NCBI GenBank assembly: GCA_004009845.1
Contig: RMBW01000110.1
Coordinates: 1 to 64,000, forward strand
Reading direction: 5' to 3'
From: Davidsoniella eucalypti
Lineage: Eukaryota > Ascomycota > Sordariomycetes > Microascales > Ceratocystidaceae
DNA: 64,000 nucleotides
The translations under genes and the position numbers were made by a program. Positions 34,033 to 44,648 of this stretch are shown here, piece by piece; within the stretch, counting starts at the first letter, position 1; the number at the start of each line of letters is the position of its first letter. A model generated the notes under the pieces. That model saw nothing but the letters and a program-made list of their open reading frames with translations, ran no database searches and was not told the DNA's origin.

Positions 34033-34746
34033 TGGGAAGAGCGGAAGACATCATGGCAAGCTTCCGGGTTTTGTATTATTTGCTTTTCTTTCAAACAAAA
34101 CCAACAATGTAAACTCGTGAAAGGAGCGAGACGTATCGTTCTGTCTCTCTTTGTAACTGTGTAGCGTTCCTTCTAACATACAATGCTTTTGTGATAACCG
34201 AGACGAGCCGCTTGGATATTTTTGTTCCTTTTTGAAAGAGAGGGCCCTGCTCTCTCACTATAACATCTGCTTAGAGCCTCAACAAGTTCGTTGGCCTGGG
34301 CATAACTAAAGACTAATATAACTATTAAAGAAAGGTTGTACGAAAGAACTTTGGATAGGCCAAACGAAGGGAAGGGAATATGAAGCCTACAAGACGGCAA
34401 CGGAGATATGCAGATGATACCGTGAGATACGAGGATATACAACTAATAACTATACAAACGTTCTTCAAGACACTCTTGAGCCGTGGCAAGCAGTATCAAG
34501 CAATCTCTACGCTCAAATGACGGTAAAGGATGGAATTGCATATACAGATACTATGTTATCTGAGCGACTTCAACGTGCCCCACAAATCAAATACATATCT
34601 GTACTATAGAAGGGGTATATAACTTTAGGCAAAGCCCCATTTATAGAGACTACAAAATGGATTTGCCTTATGTCTTTTTATTCGCCAGTTACATAACCAA
34701 CAATTCAAGCCACCTCGAGAACCAATAGAAAACCTTACCGCCAAAG
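34033..34746. other. Spacer between NC2-beta and the Nudix gene
   Basis: No gene is seen. An imperfect inverted pair around AGAGGGCCCTGCTCTCT near 34239-34256 could form a short hairpin. Otherwise the sequence is AT-rich, with the Nudix gene leader at its right end. Confidence 0.45.
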
Positions 34747-35649
34747 ATGTCAGCCTTTGATGCGAAACACATTTCCTTTACTCCATTGGTACGCAAAAGA
34801 AGTCGGAGACGAGGAAGACGGATGTCTCCTAGGCTGAAAGCATGCTAACTAGGGGCGTTTACATAGGCTGAGTCTGAGGCCGAGTGGACGAGATTAGTCA
34901 AGTACGTTGATCCCCCATGTTATCTGGCCTCACAACCCGTTCAGGAGCACCACCAAAATAAACCAACAACCGCCAACAACCAAAGGCTTGCCCCTACTAA
35001 CACTGCTTACCAAGATGTACGTACAAAGACCCTACGGGCGTTGAGCGCACCTGGGAATCTGCCGAACGCACCACGCGGCCCGAGGGCTGCGATATCGACG
35101 GTGTAGGCATCGTAGCTATCTTTGAGAAGGCGACGGGCCCCGAGATCATGCTGCAGAAGCAGTATCGCCCGCCGGTACAGCGAGTCTGCATCGAGATCCC
35201 CGCTGGCCTGATCGATGCTGGAGAGACGCCCGAAGAGGCTGCTATTCGCGAACTCAAGGAGGAGACAGGCTACGTCGGTACCGTCAAGAGCGTGTCGCCT
35301 ATCATGTTTAGTGGTATGTAATATTGTTCTGTTATTCCTTCTTAGATTCGGTTTTTTGCCTCCTTTGCGTTGATTGCTAACATGAATAAACTCTGTTGCC
35401 TCCTTAGACCCCGGCTTCTGCAATACCAATATGCGCACTGTTCATATGTCGGTAGATATGTCACTACCTGAAAATCAGGACCCTAAGCCGCAGTTGGAGG
35501 AAGAGGAATTCATCGAAGTGTTCTTTGTGCCGCTGAGCAAGCTATTTTCCGAGTGTAAGAGACTAGAGGCAGAAGGCTGTGCTATTGATGGGCGCATTGG
35601 TACGCTGGCTGAGGGAATAGAGATTGCTAGAACCTTTAAGCTAGAATAG
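34747..35649 (+). CDS. YSA1: Ysa1-type ADP-ribose pyrophosphatase (Nudix hydrolase)
   Basis: Four exons (34747-34788, 34867-34901, 35015-35313, 35408-35649) give 205 residues. The enzyme splits ADP-ribose and related ADP-sugars into AMP and a sugar phosphate. The Nudix box is complete at 90-112: Gly90, Glu96, Arg104-Glu105, Glu108-Glu109, Gly111. Before it is the family's EIPAG motif, with Pro88 and Ala89. After it come FSDPGFCNTNMRTVHM and the acidic EEEEFIEVFF strand. The second exon is only 35 nt. Length and motif order match yeast Ysa1. Confidence 0.92.
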
Positions 35650-37551
35650 CGGTATGTCGTAAATAGAGATAGAGAAGGTGACATATGATGGCTGATTTAT
35701 ATTTTATTTATTTATCATTTTACGTCTTTATGTGGATCGTTAGACGTCAAGAAACCCTAATGGTCCCAATAATGGAGGTCCGAACTAAAAAAGCAAAAAC
35801 ATAAAAACACAAAGGAAACCAAAAGTGTGAATTTTTGAGCAGCGGAGATGAGGCTCGGGAAACCCAGCGATCGCGAAAAGTGTAGAGAAAAGGGGCGGTC
35901 GTTGCTCTAGAGGGCTCAAGGCCTCACAAAACATCATGAAATAAATCAGTAGATGCGAGAGGATGGACAGTGATGATATGTGCTGATCGCTATTGAAAAC
36001 CCACGACGAAGGAGGAGTTGATTTGATTTGATTATATTTAACGTCTACCTAAATCGCTCAGATCATACGACGCCGGATTGGATACCGGACAGATATTTAA
36101 AGTCCTCTGCTCGACCTCAATAGCTTTGTATGTGCTAACCCCGAAGAACTAGTGGTTCATACCTCCATTAAGAGCATAAAAAAAATACAACAAAAAATTG
36201 GGTTGTAAAACATGAAAACAAAAACATAGAACAGCAAGGCAAATAAAACATACAAAACAGAAACAAAAACCACACCAAATCCTCCTCCGTCACTTCCCCC
36301 CTCTGCTGTACTTGTCTGGTCCGCTGATGGGGCTTCTTCTCTAGGCGCATGGGCTCCGTAGTGCCGCCATTTCACCTCCAGTCTCTTGGCAAGATAGGAG
36401 CTCTCTTCCAGAAGCGGCTTTTTAAGACGAAGGAGGAGGCACCGTAAACTCAAAGGTACCCCCCGTAGGAGGGAAGGTTGCTGATTTATGATGATGATGA
36501 TGATGATTTTATTTATAGTCTAGAGATTTATCTAAGAGCTCCTTTTCGACTCCGGGCGAGACAGTTTTCTGGCACCAATTAGCATCACCTACGTCTCCTT
36601 TTAAAGCAAAACAAAAAGAAAAGAAATACTAATATAAATACTAATAAAAACAAAGGAAAACGAAGGGAGATTTTCACAAGTCCAGATGTGGGGTCCTTTC
36701 CTTGTCTTTGCCACACCTGTGGAATTCCATTGTGGCGTTTCCGTGGCCAAACCTCTCATGATACCTTAAAGTCGCCATGATCAGAGAGTGCGACTAGTAC
36801 CTGTCCTTGACTGATTTGTTCCCAAAGTATGGCGACTTGACCCCCCAGGATCAACACGTCAATGAGGCTAGACCGCATCTCACCAACTCAGAGGCTTGAT
36901 TAACACATACGGTGACGTCACTACTATGCTTATATATGGGCTCATAGGGACAAATTCACTACCGTCAATATAAGTAGGCCGTGCGGCACCTTCAGTAGTT
37001 AGAATCAATAGGACGATCTATGAATTGCCGAGCCTTGTCAAGCTAATTCCCGGCTGGGTACACCCCACTATCTAAAGTATGTGAACACTAAGCTCTTATC
37101 AACAGCTATTAAACCCAAAAGCCAAAATATCGCCGCCCTGGAAACCATACCTCATACTACTTGCTGGTTTTAGAGCTAGTCGTAGTCACAGTATACATCT
37201 GTAGCTATCTCTGGGGGTTGCTTTTATCACACCGATTGAATATGGCTCAAGACTGGGCATCAACGTTACTAGGAGCTTGTTTTGCTTGTGGTCCCAATCT
37301 AGGCAGGCTATGGTAGCAGAAGGCAAATGTTTTTATTGGTTTCGTATTGTATTTTAATTGGCTCTCCTGATATATTTGCCATCCATAATGGAAGCCCAAC
37401 TTCTGATCAGGCTCTATAATTTTCCCCCCTCTACAAGTACAAATATAGACGAAATTCCCTTCATCTTCACCATCAACTTACTTTTGTCAATTTATCAACA
37501 CTGGACGTTGTCCGTCTAACCGCTATCTTTATTATTCGCCGGTGTCAAGAC
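35650..37551. other. Long spacer with dispersed repeat fragment
   Basis: No gene is recognised. An ATG trinucleotide repeat of six units lies at 36488-36505. A-rich sequence at 36170-36280 gives spurious frames. The fragment at 36030-36074 matches the small insertion at 18.5 kb. Bases 36660-37250 have a more balanced composition and could be an old solo LTR or other decayed element, but no terminal repeats were found. Confidence 0.45.
36030..36074. repeat. Partner of the 18.5-kb insertion
   Basis: These 45 bases match the reverse complement of 18469-18513 with two mismatches. No direct repeats flank this copy. Confidence 0.75.
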
Positions 37552-38536
37552 ATGATCTGGCCCTCATCATATAAGAAAATGGTTACAGCTATATTCAGTA
37601 TCCGACTCGGCAGCATGCGCTCAAGTCGGCTTATGAGCCCACCGGCGTCCGAAGACCCTTCGTCATCGTCTAATCCCGCTGACCTCCAGAAGAGACTGGG
37701 CGATATCAGTGACGTTCGTGAGACTCTGAACACTAAGATACCTACAGAACTGGTTGACAATGTCATCGAGTCGGCGGAGTATTGGGCATGCCAAACGACC
37801 GAGTTAGTGAAGGACAAGCATGTACGTGGTAACACGCTAATGGTAAGTATTGTTGCAACACATGTCTGTTTAATCAAGACAAATGATCGAAGTTAACTCA
37901 TGGAAATAGATGCGTAGCGCCCCGATCGGCTTGCCGCAGACAGAAATTTCGGGTGAATATTGGACAAACGTGCCTGGGTCTAAGCTCGGAGAGGAGGAAC
38001 GACTACGTTCGAGCGACACCTTCCATGAGCTCACCGGCGCCAAAGGCCCCTCCCTGGCTCATCCAGTACGAAAGATTGTATTTACGATAAGCAGTAGGGA
38101 CCAGGGCTGGACTACCGACCCCGTTCCGGAGGGAGTGGATGAATATGCAGGCTCCAAGTCGTGGTTCGAGTACGGCCTAGAGCGCTTTGTCGACACCCGT
38201 GGCGGAGAAGGGGAAGACGACGATTCCTACAGCTGGGGACCTGGACTCACCCAGTCAGCGGCTCGTACAATTCTGCCAGATACATGGCTAGAAGAAGATG
38301 GCTCGATCGTGCTAAAGCATGAGTATTGGAGCTCGAAGCGTATAATCCAGCACAATCGACGGGCTAACCGCCAATACTTCACACACATAGTCGAGCTGAC
38401 GCTTGATGGGCCGCATGGCGACTTTATACGCAGCTTGCAAGTGGGAGATGTCGTGACGCTATGGGCAAAGGCGCGCGACGCGGGCTGGACCAACGATGTT
38501 CAGGGAGCCAATATTGATATCTACTATTCAACCTAG
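37552..38536 (+). CDS. Conserved fungal protein of unknown function
   Basis: Two exons (37552-37842 and 37910-38536; intron with GTAAGT donor) give 305 residues. The region DVRETLNTKIPTELVDNVIE followed by SAEYWACQT (about 62-90) resembles an F-box-like helical segment seen in ascomycete proteins of unknown role. The C-terminal half has the pattern VRKIVFTISSRDQGWTTDP, then a Trp-rich beta region and FIRSLQVGDVVTLWAKARDAGW, and ends in NIDIYYST. I recall this combination from uncharacterised fungal proteins but no function. There are no membrane segments. The start could also be the ATG at 37579. A soluble adaptor or ligand-binding beta-sandwich is a guess. Confidence 0.75.
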
Positions 38537-39544
38537 TTATCAACATATGCATTTTGTAGTTTTGTTCGAGTGCTTTCAATCGGGGAGTAGCAAATAGAAA
38601 AGAAGAAAAATCCCGGGGGTGAGCCGTTTTGTTCTTTGGATCTTGACCGCGCTTCGATATTGTTCAATTAGCATATAGTGGTTATGAACTACAATTACTA
38701 TTAGGATAACTAACAGAGCTATGAGTATTAACCCCACTTTGGCAACCTCACTATTGGTTCAAATAAAAACTACTACTAAAGTCCACCCTGAGGGTTTGGG
38801 CAGCCTCTCCACTCACGAAGTTAGATGCTAGGTAGTAACCCTACTGTTCTAAGAGTTTATAACTATACAAAGTTACAAAATGCTTGGAGGTTTTGAGACA
38901 GGTTCCCGATGAGGTGGGTTTTCCCAAAAAGGCATATAACGAAACCACAACAAATGCTCCGTATCTCAGTGGCCTGTCACTGTTGAGAAGTAGGCTGTCC
39001 AGTATCAATTCAGGGCTGTGCGAGGTGCTACATAGCTATCAAGAGCTCCATTTCCACCTTAATAATATTGAATTAAAAAATTAAAATAAAAGCAACCATA
39101 CACACCTATTTCTTTGGTATGTATACCGATTTCGGCATAGCTTAGGATTATCAATACGTTGGTTGTAGCTTGGTGGCAGCACGTGAAAGCACATCATCGG
39201 TAAAGCTTAGCTAAAAAAAAAAATCTAGGAAAGCGCTCTAAAGTGGAAAGAAGTGTTCGCCGAATATAGACTTCCTACTAGCCGGACAAGTAGAGCAATA
39301 GCTTAGAAATAAGGCGTCTTTTTTCTCTATCTCTTTTTCTTCTCTGCCTATCAATAAAGCCCGAGTCATTGTCTTTTCCATATTTTTTTTCTCATCAAAA
39401 CTATCTGAATAGCGCATGGTTTTTTTCCGTTCTTTGCTTTTTCCATCTCGTCGAATCAAATTTCTTAGGCCAAGCTCAACTTACATAAAATCGATTGAAA
39501 TAGCCAACATACAAGTCGACCGGTAACCCTAATTCCTTTGCACG
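38537..39544. other. Spacer upstream of the acyltransferase
   Basis: No gene is recognised. The stretch 39210-39440 is purine- or pyrimidine-biased and gives only spurious frames. The end of the region, with a CAAG- and AAC-rich leader, belongs to the acyltransferase gene. Confidence 0.45.
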
Positions 39545-41086
39545 ATGCTCTCTAGGGCTGTTGCCTCTCCATTGCACGGCCTGCGCCTCAACACCACCAG
39601 ATCTTGGAGTCATCGCATTCTAGCTGCCTCACAATGTATCTCGAACGGCTCAACTAGTATACGCTGGGCTTCTTCAGCCGCTGCCGCTGCGGCAAATGTG
39701 CCGACTAACAGCGTGCCAGCCTCCAACCCCGCCATGGCATTCCCGTGTCTCGACAAGCTAGAGTCTCGATCAGCTACGCTCGAGGCCAAGACTGCCGACA
39801 ACTCTGGCCCAGAACCATCGTACACAGTCGGTGCCACGGAGACGTTTCATAGCGCTGAGAGACTACTGCTCGACTGGGGCGGCGTGTTGCCCGAGTTTGA
39901 TATTGCCTACGAAACTTGGGGCACGTTGAATGCTGACAAATCCAACGTCATTCTACTGCACACGGGCCTTTCGGCATCGTCTCACGCACATTCGACGGCG
40001 GCGAACCCACAGGCCGGCTGGTGGGAGAAGTTTATCGGACCCGGCTGTGCGCTCGATACCGATAAATACTTTGTGGTGTGTGCCAACGTCATTGGTGGCT
40101 GCTTCGGGTCGACTGGCCCCTCTAGTATCGACCCGGCTGACGGCGCACGCTACGCCACGCGCTTCCCCATCGTTACATTGCAGGACATGGTACGCGCGCA
40201 GTTCCGCCTATTAGATGGACTTGGCATCCAGCGACTATATGCCAGTGTAGGGTCTAGTATGGGAGGCATGCAGAGTTTGGCTGCCGGCGTGCTTTTCCCA
40301 GATCGAGTGGCACGCGTGGCTAGCATTAGTGGCTGTGCGCGCTCACATCCGTACAGTATTGCTATGCGCCACACACAGCGCCAGGTATTGATGATGGATC
40401 CTAACTGGAACCGTGGCTTTTACTATGGCCGTGTACCGCCGCATGCCGGCATGAAGCTGGCGCGCGAGATCGCCACAGTCACGTATCGCTCCGGACCTGA
40501 GTGGGAGCTACGCTTTGGCAGACGCCGTGCTGATCCTAGCAAGCCACCTGCTTTGTGTCCTGATTTCTTGATCGAGACTTATCTGGATCACGCTGGAGAA
40601 AAGTTCTGCCTGACATACGACCCGAACAGTATGTTGTATGTTAGCAAAGCCATGGATCTATTCGATCTCGGCGTCGAGTACACGGAGGCCACGGCAAATC
40701 GCCGTGCAACCAAGGCCGAGCAACTCGAGCGTGGTGAGGCGTCGCCGATAGACGCTGCATCGTGCAGCTTAACGCTACCAGCCAAGCCATACACAGAGCA
40801 GCCATCGTCAGCAACAGCCGCCAGCACCAACATCGATGGACCACCGGAAGATCTCATCAAGGGCCTGGCTAACATGAAGGATACACCGACGCTGGTCATG
40901 GGTGCCATCAGTGACATCCTGTTCCCGTCGTGGCAGCAGAAGGAAATTGCCGACGCGCTGGAACTTGCTGGTAACAAGCAAGTGACGCATTTTGAACTCA
41001 CACAGGAGATGAGCATGTTCGGTCATGATACATTCTTGCTAGATTTGAAGAACATTGGCGGCAGTCTGCGCAAGTTCTTGAACTGA
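39545..41086 (+). CDS. Mitochondrial serine/homoserine O-acyltransferase (CysA/Cys2 type, MetX superfamily)
   Basis: A single exon encodes 513 residues. The first 45 are rich in Arg, Ser and Ala with no acidic residues, as in a mitochondrial presequence. The alpha/beta-hydrolase fold has the nucleophile in VGSSMGGMQSL (Ser238) and a likely Asp and His in GAISDILFPSW and FGHDTFLLD. The family loop CFGSTGPSSIDPADGARYAT and the segment SGCARSHPYSIAMRHTQRQV are typical of the CysA/Cys2 branch, which acylates serine for cysteine synthesis, rather than of classical Met2. Databases often call it homoserine O-acetyltransferase. About 60 residues of low complexity (roughly 395-450) precede the catalytic Asp. 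Superfamily secure; acceptor amino acid inferred. Confidence 0.88.
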   Translation: MLSRAVASPLHGLRLNTTRSWSHRILAASQCISNGSTSIRWASSAAAAAANVPTNSVPASNPAMAFPCLDKLESRSATLEAKTADNSGPEPSYTVGATETFHSAERLLLDWGGVLPEFDIAYETWGTLNADKSNVILLHTGLSASSHAHSTAANPQAGWWEKFIGPGCALDTDKYFVVCANVIGGCFGSTGPSSIDPADGARYATRFPIVTLQDMVRAQFRLLDGLGIQRLYASVGSSMGGMQSLAAGVLFPDRVARVASISGCARSHPYSIAMRHTQRQVLMMDPNWNRGFYYGRVPPHAGMKLAREIATVTYRSGPEWELRFGRRRADPSKPPALCPDFLIETYLDHAGEKFCLTYDPNSMLYVSKAMDLFDLGVEYTEATANRRATKAEQLERGEASPIDAASCSLTLPAKPYTEQPSSATAASTNIDGPPEDLIKGLANMKDTPTLVMGAISDILFPSWQQKEIADALELAGNKQVTHFELTQEMSMFGHDTFLLDLKNIGGSLRKFLN

Positions 41087-41635
41087 AAAAAGATGCTATA
41101 CATTGTGCGATATATGGTACGGAGTTACTGGAGTCCTAATTCTATTTTCTGTTTTGTTGTTTAGATATGAGGCTGTCGTTAGTTGTAGAGACACGTGCCC
41201 TCTATCTCCATTTAGATACGAAAGAAGGACAATTACGTTGTGAACTACAAAGGGTGTGATATTTTCTGTTTGATAGTACGGACTCGGTCGAATTGTTGGA
41301 GATTTACTAGACCAGCCTTCTTATACACAATATGTTCTAATTGCTTGCTGTAACATGTGATATCTATGTTTCCGGTAGATTTACGATTCCGTGATAGAGC
41401 ATCCCTCAATCCGACTCTCTCGATACCTCCCATCTACCGACGTCTCGTACAGGAAGCTGCGCGCTGGCTAAGATGGAGGCACGAGAAACATAACTTCTGG
41501 CCACGACACAATTCAGCTGCAACCTTTGTCGAGCTTCATGGATTTAGATTTTCCAAAGACCATTCCTACATCTTCCGGATCGGCAAACTCTACTTCTCTG
41601 CCATGGAGCTTCATTGGATAGTCTGAGTCGTCTAG
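41087..41635. other. Spacer
   Basis: This is the 3' flank of the acyltransferase gene. An 89-codon frame at 41357-41626 has no recognisable product. No other signal is seen. Confidence 0.45.
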
Positions 41636-42110
41636 TCATAGGCCCATCATTTGTGCCGCATTTTTTCTGTCCCGTGGACTTCCTTTGATGGCGTTGGTAA
41701 AGCTTCGTTCTCTACAGTCAGAGCGTACGTAAGCATCGAGCCATGAGTTGAAATCATCTGGCCCGGGGCGAGGTACAATGACGATTGCGGCATCCTTCAG
41801 GCGGTTCGCCACCTTTGCATGTAGGGTTGGTGACTTTACACATGTCATCCAAGCGAGCAAGTGAGCAAAGGGTCTCAAATCTGATCAAGAACTGCTGAAA
41901 GTCGGGGTATGCGTCCATCCAAAGTGTCTCGAGCTCTCGAAGAGCATATAACCGTTCTGTCCCCGAAGTCATACCGAGAGTCCATGTGTTTGAATAACTC
42001 CTTTAGCGAAGAGAACTGCCGATATTTCGGGTCTACCTCTTTGTTGGCCAACTGATCATGCATCTTCCTAGCCAAAACTGCTGCACGTGCTTCCATATAT
42101 TTCAGGGCGA
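41636..42110 (-). pseudogene. Decayed retrotransposon gag fragment
   Basis: Three overlapping minus-strand frames together give a Gag capsid-like series: EARAAVLARKMHDQLANKEV and LFKHMDSRYD in the first, RLYALRELETLWMDAYPDFQ and FETLCSLARLDD in the second, and LHAKVANRLKDAAIVIVPRP and DDFNSWLDAYVRSDCRERSF in the third. The shift points lie near 41970 and 41830. The pattern (an LDSRYG-like motif, an RALRELETL-like motif, PDFQQFLIRFE) is that of Ty3-type and related fungal Gag. No zinc knuckle, protease, reverse transcriptase or LTR was found nearby, so it is an inactive relic. Confidence 0.7.
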
Positions 42111-42506
42111 TCGTTCCTTTTGTCTTTCACGGAATATGGCGAGCTTCTCTTAACCAAGCTGAAAAACAGCCGCAAATTGTCACTCCGGTTGCGGTAGTTC
42201 ATGGATACATAAGTGCTTTGTTGGTTGACCAGAAAATATACCAGGCCTAGATTGGTACTTCAGTAGGCTTTCAAGTATGTCTGCTACCTAATCTCTTGCC
42301 ACCCGCAAATTACTCTTTGTGTCCATCAATTTCAGATTTAATGCCAAGATCTCCTAATCTTTAGAGAGCAACCGAATAGTGACTGATATATTCATTAACA
42401 CGACTTAGAGTTACGGGCTGGTTGAATAGTTCAGATTTACTAGTTCAGCTTGTGATGTGCAATTTCTTTTTATATTCAGGCTTTAGATACGAAAACGAAG
42501 ATTTCT

Positions 42507-43808
42507 TTAGATGTAACCCTTGATAACAGCAGCCTCAGCGTTGAGGATGGACGAGCCAGCGGCACCAATAACAGCTAATCACATGAGTTAGTATATAAAT
42601 AGGGTGGGGTGAACAGTTTCCAGGCAAAAGACTTACTGTTGTGGCTTAGAGCAACAAACTTGATATCGAAGATACCGGATTCATCCTCGCGCACACGGCC
42701 GACACTGACGGCGTAGCCGTTGGAGATGTTGCGGTCCAGACGGGGCTGAGGCCGGTCAGCCTCATCGAAGACCATGATGGCGGGCTCAGGAGCCGATGGG
42801 CAGCCCAGTTTGTTAGCGTCACTGACATAATTGCGCATGGCCTGCTTGACCTGCTCAGCTGATGGCGGGGGGCGCTGGGCGAAGCGAAGCGACACACAGG
42901 CAGTGTGGCCATCCAGAACCGGCACGCGGTTGCAGGCAGCCGAAACGCGCAGGCCAGCCTGGGTTTCGAAAGCCGTGGCATCAGGGTTCAGCGAGCCGAG
43001 AATCTTGCGCGCCTCGGTCTCCAGCTTGTCCTCCTCGCCTGAGATGAATGGCACCACGTTGTCGATGATGTCCATGGATGACACACCGGGATAGCCGGCG
43101 CCAGAGACGGCCTGCATGGTGACAACGGACACGGTATCGACGGGGCCGAACTCGGCCTGTAGCGCAGCAAATGGAATGACCAGGCCAATGACGGCGCAGT
43201 TGGAGTTGCAGACCAGGAAGCCCTTCTCTAGGTTGTACACCTTGCGCTGGTGCTTGATCAGCTCGAGATGCGACAGGTTAACGGTGGGCACGACAAGAGG
43301 CACGATGGGGTCGCGACGGTAGTTCTTGGCGTTGGAGAAGACGGCGATGTTGGCGGCGCGGAACTCAGCCTCTATAGAGCAGTTAGTTAGCATAGCAGAA
43401 CACAAGACGGAAGATATATGAGCTAGCTCTACGTACCAGCTTCGCCAGCAACGTCGGCGTTCAGGCCGGAGAACACAATGTCGCAGTCGGCAAACTCAGA
43501 CGCCTTGCACTGTCTGACAACCAGATCGCCGACGGGGCCAATCGGCGAAGCTTGCTTCCATTTGACGGCGTCCTTGTACTTCTTGCCAGCCGAGTTCGGC
43601 GAAGCACCGACGGCGTGCAGCTTCAGGAACGGGTGCTGCTGCAGAAGCAGGACGAAACGCTGGCCGACAGAGCCAGTGCAGCCGAGAACGCCTAGAGCCA
43701 AAGAAAAGATTAGTTAGCAAGGGAGGAAGATCGCAATGGCAGAGATCGGTAGCCAGCAACAAAGGACATCGGGATCGTACCGCAGTTCTTGACGGGATAT
43801 TGCGACAT
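42507..43808 (-). CDS. HOM2: Aspartate-semialdehyde dehydrogenase
   Basis: Four exons (43808-43781, 43691-43437, 43371-42637, 42574-42507) give 361 residues, the usual length. The enzyme reduces aspartyl phosphate to aspartate semialdehyde with NADPH, the second step to homoserine, threonine and methionine. The NADP-binding start is GVLGCTGSVGQRF (10-22), joined across the first intron. The catalytic cysteine is Cys153 in VCNSNCAVIG. Substrate-binding and His regions include SGAGYPGVSSMDIIDNVVPF and RVPVLDGHTACVSLRF. The last exon finishes with LSHNTVIGAAGSSILNAEA, the family C-terminus. The first exon codes only nine residues and one base. Confidence 0.95.
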
Positions 43809-44648
43809 GGTGACGTTGTGGTGGTGAGGTATGAAGAAGGAAAAGCTAGACTAGCCGCAAAGAATCGCAAAATAAATCACGGCTTCAAACGAACGGGCCA
43901 GAACTGATCCGTGACTCAGGGCCTTCTCTAGCTCTTTGGGGGCAGCTTGCAGTGAGTAACTATAGCTCATGGCCTGTTTACAGTGGTCCTTACAGCGGCT
44001 CCAGCCGGAAAACTAGGCTTCAGAATCATCCCACTTTCACAGGCCTAGAAATATTTCTGCCGTCAAAAGCCGCAAATCGGAGAGCCCGAATCTGCGCTGA
44101 CTCAACTCGGTGCGCTAGGGTACAGGCTTAGGGTTATGTGCTAGTTTGAAACTCTTTAAGGGCAGATGCTCTAAGACAATCAACAATATGCTATGTTAAG
44201 TCGAGTCCCGAGTCACTGGAGCCGACGTCTAGGGGTACACTTCTTCTTACACGAACTACCACTAGCTCAGGAGAATAAACTAGACACAATTCCCTAAGCT
44301 AAGTCTTAACAAAGAAACCTGAACCTTATACTTGACCCCAAGCCACGCTCTTGGTAACTACACTTCGTATCATCACCAATGACAACATAACAACACAACA
44401 TGTCTGTTTACGGCAGCCCGAAGTCACGGGCTCTTCTACTCCTTCTAATGTTAGATCAGACAAATGTCAACACGGAGGCTGGAAAGAAAAAATATAAACA
44501 TGTAAACATAGAGCTTATATAAGTGCCATAGGGAACCTAGAATTTGATTCTACACCCATCTCTACCGTGAATAAACATAAATACATTATTCTATCTCAAT
44601 ATTTAGACACTTTGATTACAGTCCTTCAGTTTGAAGACATCCTCCACA
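43809..44648. other. Divergent promoter region
   Basis: This lies between HOM2 and the oxygenase gene, which diverge. TATAT sequences near 44510-44525 could serve the right-hand gene. Gcn4-type TGACTCA-like sites are suggested by GTGACTCAG near 43911-43919 and TGACTCAAC near 44098-44106, upstream of HOM2; this fits amino acid control but is not proof. Confidence 0.45.
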
